Of a stretch of 64,000 nt of DNA, positions 16,063 through 25,048 are shown in pieces. Source of the stretch: a virus; IMG/VR virus record IMGVR_UViG_3300025617_001208, positions 1 through 64,000 of that record. One strand, written 5' to 3'. The position numbers and the translations under genes are program-made. How positions within the stretch are numbered: the stretch's first letter is position 1; each line of letters opens with the position of its first letter. Under the pieces are notes generated by a model. That model was not told the DNA's origin. It saw only the letters and a program-made list of their open reading frames with translations, and ran no database searches.

Positions 16063-17344
16063 CATACAACATGCCGTTGTTGTACCAAAAAATGTAAAAG
16101 AAAACATTAATCGAGATTTATATCAAAGTTGGATGTTGTATTATCAACGTGGACACTATGTAAAACAAAGCGTTGAACAGCATCCATTTGTGTGGGCAGA
16201 AACAGTTGACGATATATTATCAATTGTTTCTCCTAAAAAAACTGAATATTTAATTGTAACTTGGTTTGGGATATATAATCACGACTTTTGGAATGTTCAT
16301 ACACTGTGTATAAAAGACATACAAGATCAAAAAACAGAGTGGAACGTATTGCACAGCAATAACACACCAACAATACAAATTGTTAATTTAAAAAGATGGA
16401 GAGAACAAGGCCAGCCGGCATTTGCAGATTACATAAAAACAAATAGTAAAAAAATTAATCCTGCTATTTCTACAAGTTTACTAGATTCCGAAGCAACACA
16501 AAATCCACAAGCATGGAGCGACGAATTAAATCATTTTACCAAACTACCTATTATCAATACAAATCTTACTGAGCTACTTGTTAAACTTCTTACAACACGA
16601 AATCCAAGGCATGCTAACAACCACGACAAGGGTGTGTTTTTCTTATATAATACAGAAGCTATATGTACGGATAAACAACGTCTAAGGGCGGTACAGGGCG
16701 CTATAAACACGGTTATAGGCCCTTGTAGTATGTTTAAAGCATTTATATTAGGTAGTAAATATATAGACAATGTTGATAACTATTTACACTTTGATATATT
16801 TGATCGTAATTTACAATGGAAAAAACTTATTACTGAAAATTGGGACGGTACTAAAAAAGGATTAACTAAAACACTATCACTTTGTGCAGATGAAGGAGAT
16901 GGCGATTTTAGCTTTTGGAATAATAGCAATGAAAACATTATTGAAAAGCAGTGGAATGTACTATTAAACGAATTAGGAAGTAAGGAACAAATACTTAGAG
17001 CATGGAATATTTACAAAACAAAAAATCATGCATATGCATTAAGTAATATGTTGTTTGACGATAACGAAATTATAAACAAGTTAGAACAATTTAATATTAC
17101 AGGAATATATCATGCAATAGGAGATATACCCGGTTTTAGAAGTAATGCATTACAGTTTGGATTACAACAAATAAATCAATTAACTAAAAGTCATCTAACT
17201 AGAGTTGCTAAAATAAATAACAATCTTTATGCAGATATAAAAGTTCCTGCGTCAGATTTACAAAAGTTTAAAAAATACAACGAAATCATTGACGATTTAC
17301 AAAACGATTATAACGAATTTTCGTTCGAAGAGTATTCAGAATAA
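16055..17344 (+). CDS. Unrecognised protein family, member 1 (429 aa)
   Basis: Starts at ATG 16055 (MYNIQHAVVVPKNV) with GGAG at 16043-16046; an upstream in-frame ATG lies wholly inside the previous gene. No domain recognised. The middle and C-terminal part resemble 25049-26410: GVFFLYNTEAI against KFYVYNTDTN, then LITENWDGTKKGL against MYETWDGRDYKQF, then YALSNMLF against LWLSNVYH. The LHFDIFDRN / LMFADYDKF segments before WDG could be a Rossmann-like strand-loop, so a SAM- or nucleotide-binding enzyme is possible but not shown. It overlaps the convergent radical SAM gene by 37 bases. Confidence 0.75.
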   Translation: MYNIQHAVVVPKNVKENINRDLYQSWMLYYQRGHYVKQSVEQHPFVWAETVDDILSIVSPKKTEYLIVTWFGIYNHDFWNVHTLCIKDIQDQKTEWNVLHSNNTPTIQIVNLKRWREQGQPAFADYIKTNSKKINPAISTSLLDSEATQNPQAWSDELNHFTKLPIINTNLTELLVKLLTTRNPRHANNHDKGVFFLYNTEAICTDKQRLRAVQGAINTVIGPCSMFKAFILGSKYIDNVDNYLHFDIFDRNLQWKKLITENWDGTKKGLTKTLSLCADEGDGDFSFWNNSNENIIEKQWNVLLNELGSKEQILRAWNIYKTKNHAYALSNMLFDDNEIINKLEQFNITGIYHAIGDIPGFRSNALQFGLQQINQLTKSHLTRVAKINNNLYADIKVPASDLQKFKKYNEIIDDLQNDYNEFSFEEYSE

Positions 17345-18549
17345 TTATCAAACAAATTAGTGCCGTGATAGTTATCTAATGCGGCACTATAATCTAAAAA
17401 TATCTGCCACTTATTGTTTCTATCTTCACTGTTCATATAATTTAGTGTATTAGTAGCAAATTTTTTAATTCTATCTAATTGTTTTTGAGGTTTTACCTTA
17501 TTACTTACACTTTTTATATATTCTTCAGCTTCGTTATTGTACCATACCCAAAATTCTTCTGTAATTGAGTCCTTTAAATGCTGAGGTAATAGTTTAATGT
17601 TTAATGCTTCAGGATATTGTACTAAACTTGAATGAAAATATACATCCAAACTACAAAAATACTTTACAATATTGGTAAATCTAGTTATATTATATAAATT
17701 TACTGTGCAGGTTGCACTAATATCAGTATTTGTTAATGTACTATTTAAAATTTTAATATTTTCTTCTACTTTGTCTAAGTTTCCTGCGGCTCGTACATAC
17801 TCATAGCAACTTGGATCGCCGTCTATACTTACACGCAACCATATTTCTTTAAAATTTTTCCATAAATCTAATACACTTTTACCTTTGTATTCTAAAATAT
17901 TTAAATTTGTATTATAACTTAATCTAATATTTTTTGCATAAGGTTGCATATCTTCTAAGAATTTGTAATGTTTGTCATGATACAACGGCTCGCCACCAGC
18001 AATCATTATTTCTTCTAAGTTTGGAGCAAGTTCATTTGCTATTTCGTCTACCATTTCTTGTGTTAAACTAACATGTTTAATATCTTTTCTGTATGTACCG
18101 TATTCTACCATTTTATCAAGTAGTGCCGAATCACGTTTTACAGCTTGTTCCCATACACTACTAAAGTCTGGACTACAATGTCTACACATAAGATTACATA
18201 TATTATCAAATCGTATTTCTACACTTCTAATATATTTTGTAGGAAAACTGTAATCACTTCCGACGTTTTCTTTAACAAACTTTTCGTTAACATAAGGAAA
18301 AGTTTGACTACATTGCTGTCTAGTACTAACACTACCACTTTTTTCCATATCCCAGCAACTACGACAACCGTTATTTTGTACTCCATTTAACAAGTCATTT
18401 CTAACTTGTTTTACTTCATTACCGTTCCATATGTCTTGTAATTTTTGTGTACGATAATCACCAAGTTTGTCAGGAAATCTCCAACAAGCACTAACTTTGC
18501 CTTCTTGTTTAATATTAAGATGTGTAAAAGGCATGGGACAAAATGTCAT
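17308..18549 (-). CDS. Radical SAM enzyme, N-terminal twitch type
   Basis: 413 residues. Opens FCPMPFTHLNIKQEGKVSAC, the CPxPW-like start of an N-terminal twitch/SPASM unit, with C62/C65 (GCRSCWDME) and STRQQC. Core ICNLMCRHCSPDFSSVW gives C118, C122 and C125; IAGGEPLY is the SAM motif. The second auxiliary cysteine of the usual CC pair is Trp here (SACWRF). The C-terminal LDNYHGTNLFDNY is a degenerate form of the family signature. Overlaps 18546-19910 as ATGA. The last gene of the long minus-strand operon; its 3' end overlaps the convergent gene 16055-17344. Confidence 0.88.
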   Translation of the reverse strand: MTFCPMPFTHLNIKQEGKVSACWRFPDKLGDYRTQKLQDIWNGNEVKQVRNDLLNGVQNNGCRSCWDMEKSGSVSTRQQCSQTFPYVNEKFVKENVGSDYSFPTKYIRSVEIRFDNICNLMCRHCSPDFSSVWEQAVKRDSALLDKMVEYGTYRKDIKHVSLTQEMVDEIANELAPNLEEIMIAGGEPLYHDKHYKFLEDMQPYAKNIRLSYNTNLNILEYKGKSVLDLWKNFKEIWLRVSIDGDPSCYEYVRAAGNLDKVEENIKILNSTLTNTDISATCTVNLYNITRFTNIVKYFCSLDVYFHSSLVQYPEALNIKLLPQHLKDSITEEFWVWYNNEAEEYIKSVSNKVKPQKQLDRIKKFATNTLNYMNSEDRNNKWQIFLDYSAALDNYHGTNLFDNYSEYSSNENSL

Positions 18550-19910
18550 TGTATTTTTCCTTTATAATCTACGTAATCCTTTATTTGTTCCCAAAGCTCG
18601 GGCAAAGATTCTTGTATTTTTTGATTGCGCAGTTTATCAACATCGGCACTATATTCAACAAAGTCTTGTAAACTATTATTTGTATTTTTTGAAAAACTAC
18701 TTATAATATGTTTAATCATGTATCTAAAACGTACAAATATTTCATACTCGTCTAGATTATCAACACGTTTAGAATGCTTTTTAATAATTTCTTCTAGCTG
18801 ATCAATAACTTCTTGCTTTTGCGGTAACATTGTACTTGTTAAATAATTAGGTGTTTGCAACATTGTAGGACTAAATCTTGCTATTTCATATATGTAACTA
18901 ATGTCTGTACCGTGTTTGTTTTTGCGAATATACTTAGAATATAAATCATTGTCTACAATAAATTTTTTACCGTATAATTCTTCTTGTAAATTTTCCCACC
19001 AGTTCCACATTTTTGGTAATTGTAAAATATTATACAAACTAATAGTTGGAGAAAATACAATATCAAAGTTTTTATATTCTTTTGCTAAACTTAGCCATTT
19101 TTTAGCACTTTCTTCAACAGTATGCCATTTACTCGGATAACGTATATAATCATTAACTTCATCTAATCCGTCAATACTTAAATAAATTTGTACTAACCCA
19201 AATTGTTTTAACCTATCAATTATTTTTGACTTAGGAACCCAACTACAATTAGTATATATTTGTAGCATAATATTATCTGTATGTCCACTTTCAATAACCT
19301 TGTCTATAAAAGGAATAAATGTAGGAACAATCATAGGCTCGCCGCCGGTCATTTTTATTAACTGTGTTTCTTTAAAATCATCCGCAGTAAAGTTCAAATC
19401 TAACACTTGCGGACGTTTACTAAAATCAAACCTATCTTTGTAATGTTCTGCTAATACTTTGTCATCTGCATCCCACGTTGTACTTAAATCACTACTACAC
19501 ATTCTACATGCAAGATTGCAGTATCTACCTGTTGTTAGTTCTAAGTATTTAAAACTGAGCTGTTGATTAACATCGATAGGCCTAAATTCGTTTTGCTCAT
19601 TCCATGCATTATTAGCATTAAACCTCATACTAAATTTGTCGCCGGCGTCTTCTTTGTCGCACTTGTAACACCCAGGAATTGTTTTTCCTTTAAGCATATC
19701 GGTACGTAAGTCATTCCAAAAATCACTTTCCATTATTTCTTTAAATGATTTTTCTTTTACATTATACTGAGACATTATAGGATTGCCTTTTTCGTCTCTG
19801 TATGCTTCATTCATATGATCAAACCGACAACAAGGCTTTGCTTGCCCATTGGGTTTTAGTTGCATGTGTATCCATGGATATATGCAAAAACTATTTTTTA
19901 CTACTGTCAT
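18546..19910 (-). CDS. Radical SAM enzyme, N-terminal twitch type
   Basis: 454 residues. N-terminal FCIYPWIHMQLKPNGQAKPC followed by a second Cys (C9, C27-C28) and GCYKCDKED (C81, C84) form the auxiliary-cluster unit. Core GRYCNLACRMCSSDLSTTW gives C131, C135 and C138; KMTGGEPMIVP is the SAM motif. The C-terminal ADVDKLRNQKIQESLPEL corresponds to the family signature (Asp-x-x-Arg-Asn...Pro-Glu). The overall order, auxiliary domain first and core second, is the reverse of classical SPASM enzymes. Overlaps the upstream SPASM gene by 20 bases. Confidence 0.88.
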   Translation of the reverse strand: MTVVKNSFCIYPWIHMQLKPNGQAKPCCRFDHMNEAYRDEKGNPIMSQYNVKEKSFKEIMESDFWNDLRTDMLKGKTIPGCYKCDKEDAGDKFSMRFNANNAWNEQNEFRPIDVNQQLSFKYLELTTGRYCNLACRMCSSDLSTTWDADDKVLAEHYKDRFDFSKRPQVLDLNFTADDFKETQLIKMTGGEPMIVPTFIPFIDKVIESGHTDNIMLQIYTNCSWVPKSKIIDRLKQFGLVQIYLSIDGLDEVNDYIRYPSKWHTVEESAKKWLSLAKEYKNFDIVFSPTISLYNILQLPKMWNWWENLQEELYGKKFIVDNDLYSKYIRKNKHGTDISYIYEIARFSPTMLQTPNYLTSTMLPQKQEVIDQLEEIIKKHSKRVDNLDEYEIFVRFRYMIKHIISSFSKNTNNSLQDFVEYSADVDKLRNQKIQESLPELWEQIKDYVDYKGKIQ

Positions 19911-20931
19911 TTACATAAACCGTTTTATTTTGAAATTTTTTGCCACATGTTCTTGCACAAGTTAATAATTTTCCTTCAGCAATACTTTTTAGTTTAAAGC
20001 GTCTTTCTATATCATATAAATTTTCAATTGCTTGTTCAGGAGTTACTTTATGCAAATCAACTCCGTTCATATCAAACTCTTGATTAAATTGAAATGCTCC
20101 GGGGCTATCATGATGTAATGTTCCTAAGAAACAACAAGGCATTAAGTGACCTGTATGTGCTAAAAATAATTCTTTCCAATCTTGTATTTGACATTCAATT
20201 TCTACATTGTCAAATGGAGTAGGCTTTTTGTAATCAAATTTAAAAGTTGCAGGACCAGGAACATGATTTTGTTCGCCTACATTTGGGTGCCTATATTCTT
20301 TAGTTTCAGGCGGTTCTAAATCATAAAGCCTATTTCCATCTTCCATTACTGCCCAGTTCTTATGTCCTCTAAACTTTTGTGTAACTTTAAGTCTAAAATC
20401 CATGCCTAAATTTGCAGCTAATTCTTTTGCTTCTTCAACTTGATGCTCATTGTGTTTAAAAACAATAAACGTCCATGCACCGTTTCCGCCTGCTTCTTGA
20501 AATGCCTTTACATTGTTCCAGACCTTATCCCAAACAACTCCTCTTCTATAAAGATGATTAGTATCTTCAAGTCCGTCGATAGCAAAGTGTACTCTTGTGT
20601 TCATCGAACCAAGTTCTGCCCACCATTTTTTACTACGATATCCTGCATTAGTATCAATAGCAACATCAACATTGTGTTTTTTAAACCATTTAACATAGTT
20701 AACTAAACTTTTGTTTAAACAAGGATCGCCATAGACACCACTAAAATAAACATGATCTAAATTTTTAGTGCGATTTTCAGTAAAAAATTTAAAAAACATC
20801 TCGTCTTCTAAATCCATAGTATTTAAACCTGGTTGTAAATATCCATCTGTTGTAAATCTACTGCACATTGGACATTTGCTATTACATCTACCGCTGGCTT
20901 CTATATGTACACGTTTTAGATCAGGGACCAT
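19891..20931 (-). CDS. Radical SAM/SPASM enzyme of the NEHQV subgroup
   Basis: 346 residues. The core lies at the very N-terminus: EASGRCNSKCPMCSRF (C16, C20, C23). The SAM motif is SGVYGDPCL, lacking a GGEP. IVFKHNEHQVEEAKELA is a signature shared with 26407-27423 and 28427-29512. The C-terminal HTGHLMPCCFLG and TCARTCGKKF cysteines are a standard C-terminal SPASM domain for auxiliary FeS clusters. SPASM enzymes mostly act on peptides or proteins, which is the best functional hint. The ATG overlaps the stop of the 2OG oxygenase upstream (TAATG), so the two are co-produced. Confidence 0.9.
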   Translation of the reverse strand: MVPDLKRVHIEASGRCNSKCPMCSRFTTDGYLQPGLNTMDLEDEMFFKFFTENRTKNLDHVYFSGVYGDPCLNKSLVNYVKWFKKHNVDVAIDTNAGYRSKKWWAELGSMNTRVHFAIDGLEDTNHLYRRGVVWDKVWNNVKAFQEAGGNGAWTFIVFKHNEHQVEEAKELAANLGMDFRLKVTQKFRGHKNWAVMEDGNRLYDLEPPETKEYRHPNVGEQNHVPGPATFKFDYKKPTPFDNVEIECQIQDWKELFLAHTGHLMPCCFLGTLHHDSPGAFQFNQEFDMNGVDLHKVTPEQAIENLYDIERRFKLKSIAEGKLLTCARTCGKKFQNKTVYVNDSSKK

Positions 20932-21755
20932 TAAATTTTCCTTGTAGTCATTAGGCTTAAGCCTGCTTTCATTGTAACATTATATTTTGGAAAATCCATA
21001 CCGCTATGTGCCTGACATCTATCAAAAGCAATAATACTGCCTCTGTCCCAATTATACATTGCTTCAAAATCAAAACCTTCTAGCCAACGTGCAGGAAAAT
21101 GGCTTAAATATTTTTCTCTTACTTCTGGATCAAACGGTTTATTCCAATTAACATCTTTAACTGTTCCGTCTTTGTTATAACAAGTCAATCCATCGTAATT
21201 ACGTACCGTATAAAAAACATCTGTGTCGTATTTGTTATCACTTTTTGCAAAGTTAGTTCCAAATTTAATAAATCTGTTATCAAATAAACAAGTACCCGCA
21301 GGAGGAATTTTATCAGTGCCTTTGTATGTTTTGTTTGTATGCCCAACCCATAAAGGAATAATGATTTGCCTGCCCGGTACAAGCCCCCTGTCCATTAAAT
21401 ACTCTGGACGACCTGTGTCAATATGTAAATTGTAAGGACTAGCAGTCATTACAAAATTGCCTTCCCACATACCTGTTTGTTCTAATTCAGGAACATATTT
21501 TTTCCATTTATCAAAAAATTTGTCTTCGATGGCAGTATTGTCGCTAAAGAAATGTAATGTTCCTGTTTCCTTAACACGCATTTTGTTATAGCGTTTGAGC
21601 ATATGCTCCTTTAACCATTCTAATTCATCTTCGTCCATTACATCTTGTACTTGAAAACTGTCAGTCCAGGTTTCTTTCCATGCGTTATGATATTCTTCTG
21701 CTACCTCAAAATCAATCTTGGTATCAGGATCGGTATCTAATTTTGCTATACTCAT
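20931..21755 (-). CDS. Fe(II)/2-oxoglutarate-dependent oxygenase-like protein
   Basis: 274 residues from ATG 21755, which overlaps the upstream stop as ATGA; the in-frame TTG 12 bases earlier is less likely. ASPYNLHIDTGRPEY supplies H111/D113, RGSIIAFDRCQAHSGMDFP supplies the distal H250, and VTMKAGLSL has K263 near the 2OG position. RQIIIPLWVGH is the central strand. It resembles 9892-10710 in the metal motifs and in FDxC-x-x-H. Encoded between an SDR-like gene and a SPASM radical SAM gene. The substrate is unknown; coupling suggests sequential modification of one target. Confidence 0.78.
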   Translation of the reverse strand: MSIAKLDTDPDTKIDFEVAEEYHNAWKETWTDSFQVQDVMDEDELEWLKEHMLKRYNKMRVKETGTLHFFSDNTAIEDKFFDKWKKYVPELEQTGMWEGNFVMTASPYNLHIDTGRPEYLMDRGLVPGRQIIIPLWVGHTNKTYKGTDKIPPAGTCLFDNRFIKFGTNFAKSDNKYDTDVFYTVRNYDGLTCYNKDGTVKDVNWNKPFDPEVREKYLSHFPARWLEGFDFEAMYNWDRGSIIAFDRCQAHSGMDFPKYNVTMKAGLSLMTTRKI

Positions 21756-22309
21756 TGTTCGTTCCAATACTTATCTTGCATAGGATCAATACTAATCTCA
21801 TTTATTCCTATGTCTTTAGGCTGATCAACAATCCATTTGATATATTGTGCTGCCCTATCAATGTCTAAACATATTCGTTGTGGATGCTTCATTGTATTAT
21901 TACTTAGCGTTCCAAAACTTATGTAAGTAATTTTTGGACTTGTTCCCCATACTCCACTTATACCAAGTGTGTTACTATAATCACGCAATGCTTTCTTTTC
22001 TGCATTATAACGCCATGCTTTTCCATTTTTTACACGATCGGTAGTGCTACCTATGTTTATAATATGCGGCCTATGTTTGTGTTCTACACATAATTTATAA
22101 ACTTCATCTAATAAATTTGTTTGATGAAATTTAAATAATGCTGCACAATTTATAAAAACGTCATGTTCTAACACCAATTTTGCAACACGAACTTGATCTT
22201 CTCTTAAACTTAAATCGTACCCAGTATTTCTACTACAAAACTGTGCATTAGGATAAATTTTTTCTAATGCGCCTGCAACACCAACATCCTTGTTACCTGT
22301 AATAATCAT
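21752..22309 (-). CDS. Short-chain dehydrogenase/reductase-like protein
   Basis: 185 residues, shorter than typical SDRs (about 250). The start IITGNKDVGVAGALEKIYP is a TGxxxxxG-type dinucleotide loop, VFINCAAL sits where the NNAG strand is expected, and NIGSTT (Ser88) with WRYNAEKKAL (Tyr101, Lys105) matches the catalytic Ser/YxxxK set. The truncated length lies after the active site, where the substrate lobe normally is. Probably an NAD(P)-dependent oxidoreductase or a sugar-nucleotide type SDR remnant. Overlaps its neighbours by 4 bases on both sides. Confidence 0.72.
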   Translation of the reverse strand: MIITGNKDVGVAGALEKIYPNAQFCSRNTGYDLSLREDQVRVAKLVLEHDVFINCAALFKFHQTNLLDEVYKLCVEHKHRPHIINIGSTTDRVKNGKAWRYNAEKKALRDYSNTLGISGVWGTSPKITYISFGTLSNNTMKHPQRICLDIDRAAQYIKWIVDQPKDIGINEISIDPMQDKYWNEQ

Positions 22310-23619
22310 ATATACTCCGAAAACATTGGCTCAACATCGAGCAAATTTTCATTTCTTATGCAATCTAAATCTTGTGTATATTTTAAAAATTCGTTCCAAT
22401 GTGTTTCATAATAACTATCGCTATTCATATATCTAATAACACTGTTTTTAATTTCAATTGCTTTATTAAAAGTATTTTCAGAAAAATCTTGCGATTCGCA
22501 CCATACTATAAAATTATCAAAATTTTGCACAATTTGATTTTTCATTTCATCTGGCAATACTCTAATATTTAAATGCTTAGGATGATGTGCAACGTGATGA
22601 GTGATAATTGGACGCTTTTTAGTGCTATTAATTTTTTTAAATTTGCTTTCAGTTAATTTCCACTTCATAAAATCAATCATATGATTTACGTTGTATGCGG
22701 TAACTGTAAATGCTAACCAACCCATTATATTTGGCGAAGTGTTATCTAATATTTGTAAATTTTTATAAATTTTATTCCATTTTGCAGGATGACGTTGATA
22801 TTCTAAAACTTCGTTCATACCATCTACACTAGCACCTACACGCACTTGTTTAAAACTTTCCCATAATTTTACAACTCTAGGAGGCAATGTACTCATGTTA
22901 GTATTGTATTCTACGATCATATTTTTGGCACTACCGTTTTCTATGCAACGTTCTAAAAAGTCGTAGTGTCTTTCAATTAGCATTGGCTCACCGCCTGCAA
23001 AGTAAACATGTTTAATGTTGTGTGCATTGGCTTCAAGTTGCTCCCAAAACGGTTCGTGGCTTGGCCAATCAAATTCAGTTGCACAAAGTTTATTACCTAT
23101 TTGTTTAATTTCTACTTCGCCGCTAGTATCTTTAAATGTATTTTTTCCTGTTAGTTTAATCCAGTCATCATACCATGCATCGCTGTCAGTTGGTCCACAC
23201 ATACGACATTTTAAATTACAAAAATTACCAAAACGTAAATCATAATATTCAACAGGAGTTTCTTCTATATCAATACTTCCGTCTAACTCAGTTTGCTCCT
23301 GTGCTTTTTGTAAGGTAAAATTAGGCCAATTTTGTTGTTCATACTGACGTCTGCTATTAAGTCCGTTTTCTTCTTCACTACGACATCTTCCGCACTCTTC
23401 GCTCCAGTTTCCTATGAGCATATTAGTACGAATAGTTTTCATAAAATCTGCATTGCGAGCATCTTGTAATACGTCAGCACCTGCGTTATACGCAGCACCG
23501 TCTTCCTTACGTATTACACCTTTGTTTTTTGTTACATTTGCTTGACAACATACTCGTATATCTCCGTTTGCTCTTACAGCTTGAAATATCCACGGTATTG
23601 GACAAAATGTATTAGACAT
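22306..23619 (-). CDS. Radical SAM enzyme, N-terminal twitch type
   Basis: 437 residues. TFCPIPWIFQAVRANGDIRV followed by CC (C6, C24-C25) and ECGRCRSEEENGLNSRRQ (C76, C79) form the N-terminal auxiliary unit in its most complete form (CPxPW, CC, CxxC, S-x-R). Core LRFGNFCNLKCRMCGPTDSD (C134, C138, C141) and FAGGEPMLIE. The C-terminal LDCIRNENLLDVEPMF is a variant of the family end. It overlaps the next radical SAM gene upstream by 8 bases. Closely related in layout to 23612-25021, suggesting duplication. Confidence 0.9.
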   Translation of the reverse strand: MSNTFCPIPWIFQAVRANGDIRVCCQANVTKNKGVIRKEDGAAYNAGADVLQDARNADFMKTIRTNMLIGNWSEECGRCRSEEENGLNSRRQYEQQNWPNFTLQKAQEQTELDGSIDIEETPVEYYDLRFGNFCNLKCRMCGPTDSDAWYDDWIKLTGKNTFKDTSGEVEIKQIGNKLCATEFDWPSHEPFWEQLEANAHNIKHVYFAGGEPMLIERHYDFLERCIENGSAKNMIVEYNTNMSTLPPRVVKLWESFKQVRVGASVDGMNEVLEYQRHPAKWNKIYKNLQILDNTSPNIMGWLAFTVTAYNVNHMIDFMKWKLTESKFKKINSTKKRPIITHHVAHHPKHLNIRVLPDEMKNQIVQNFDNFIVWCESQDFSENTFNKAIEIKNSVIRYMNSDSYYETHWNEFLKYTQDLDCIRNENLLDVEPMFSEYI

Positions 23620-25021
23620 TGTTGAAAATATCCTTCATTTCAGGAAATACTTCCTGCCAATTTAAATTACGTTGTTTATCGCATAATTCAATGAACTCGC
23701 GCATTTCGGGTAAACGTACACTCCAGTCTTCGCTTTCCATAAACTTGAGCATACCTTCCAAACGTTTTAGCCCATAAGGTGCATTATCAAACATTGCTTT
23801 TGTAACTTTGCCCTTGTGCCAACTTGGAACACCTAGTTCCCAGTTTTCTTCCCACCATGGATAAAACTCCTCATACTTTTTGCGTACTTCTGCTTTGAAC
23901 CATTCTGGCAATACTTTAACATTTAGGTGCGGTGGATGGTATACAAAGTGATAGTTTACGCCGCCGGCGCCAAATGGCCACATATTAATCTTTTTAAATT
24001 TTTGTTCTAGTTTCCAACGAATAAAATCTGGTATGTAATATATGTTTAATGCTTGTACTGCACATGCTACAGTGATTTCTACATTGTTACTTGTTTCGTT
24101 GTCAAGTATATGAAATACTTCTTCTTGACGTTTCCATTTACTTGGATAACGAATATAGTCGTTCATTTCGTGTATGCTGTCTACCGAATAGTGAAACCGT
24201 ACCAGCTTAAATTCTCGCCATAAATCAAATAAATCCTCTCGCCATTCAACTCCGTTTGAGTTATAACGTAGTTCGAGATCTTTTGCATAACCCATTTTAA
24301 TTGCATGTTCAAGTATTTCATAATGTTCCTCGATAATAAGACTTTCGCCACCTGCAAAATATATCTGCTGCATACTAGGCATTTGTTCGTAAAACTGTTT
24401 CCAGAATGTGTCATTTTGTTTATGCCAATTATAACTGCTACCGTTGTAACTGCCTTTGTCTTGCCATTGCATAGTCTCTTTAAGACTGTCGTTTTCAACT
24501 GCTGGAAATATTTTTTTGTAGTCTTTGATCCATCCACTACTATCGTGCGGGCTACACATTACACAAGCAAGCTGACATTTGGTACCAAACCGTAAATCGA
24601 TATATGCTAACTGCGGTGGAACACTGCCATCTTCTTCTGTATTAGCAATTAGTTGATCTACATCTGTTCGTTGGCTCCAGTATGCTGTTTCCCACATACG
24701 TTTACTGTTATGCCCTGCTGCTTCTTCTTTGTAACATTTTAAACAGCTAGGCGGCTTTTCACCAGCTAACATTTGCTTACGAACATTTCGCATATAGTTG
24801 CTATTCCAAGCAGTTTCGAAATCTGTAACGTTTAAGTTATTAGGTTTACCGTCATCGGTTTTAAGAATACCGACTTGACCGCCGTGCTCTTTATCATTAG
24901 TAGCGCCTACACTACTAGCGTTTGCTGTACAGCATACTCGCATGCTGCCATCTGGTCTTGTGCTTAAATGCACCCATGGCAATATGCAAAATGTTTCGGA
25001 AGGGGCTTTTCTATCTGTCAT
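23612..25021 (-). CDS. Radical SAM enzyme, N-terminal twitch type, GGES variant
   Basis: 469 residues, the longest of this type here. TFCILPWVHLSTRPDGSMRV followed by CC (C12, C30-C31), SCLKCYKEEAAGHNSKR (C93, C96), then the core LRFGTKCQLACVMCSPHDSS (C149, C153, C156). The SAM motif reads FAGGESLIIEE, with Ser replacing the usual Pro of GGEP. It ends with the clear family signature KQRNLNWQEVFPEM. No Shine-Dalgarno site precedes the ATG; a TAAATA motif lies 4 bases upstream. It is preceded by the only real gap (27 bases) in this long operon, so it may start its own transcript. Confidence 0.9.
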   Translation of the reverse strand: MTDRKAPSETFCILPWVHLSTRPDGSMRVCCTANASSVGATNDKEHGGQVGILKTDDGKPNNLNVTDFETAWNSNYMRNVRKQMLAGEKPPSCLKCYKEEAAGHNSKRMWETAYWSQRTDVDQLIANTEEDGSVPPQLAYIDLRFGTKCQLACVMCSPHDSSGWIKDYKKIFPAVENDSLKETMQWQDKGSYNGSSYNWHKQNDTFWKQFYEQMPSMQQIYFAGGESLIIEEHYEILEHAIKMGYAKDLELRYNSNGVEWREDLFDLWREFKLVRFHYSVDSIHEMNDYIRYPSKWKRQEEVFHILDNETSNNVEITVACAVQALNIYYIPDFIRWKLEQKFKKINMWPFGAGGVNYHFVYHPPHLNVKVLPEWFKAEVRKKYEEFYPWWEENWELGVPSWHKGKVTKAMFDNAPYGLKRLEGMLKFMESEDWSVRLPEMREFIELCDKQRNLNWQEVFPEMKDIFNNV

Positions 25022-25025
25022 ACTA

Positions 25026-25031
25026 TATTTA
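25026..25031 (-). promoter_or_regulatory. TAAATA late-type motif 4 bases before an ATG
   Basis: Minus strand reads AATAAATATAGTATG: core TAAATA, then TAGT, then the ATG of 23612-25021. The same 4-base spacing occurs before 44368. Late transcription from here would start at or within a base or two of the ATG. No ribosome-binding site is present. Confidence 0.35.
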
Positions 25032-25048
25032 TTCCGTTAACTACGTAC

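Noticed and set aside
17360-17387. Inverted repeat GTGCCG...CGGCAC with an inner GATA/TATC near convergent gene ends
   Set aside because: No T-run follows and the stem lies inside the coding end of the radical SAM gene 17308-18549; the 16-base loop makes a terminator unlikely.
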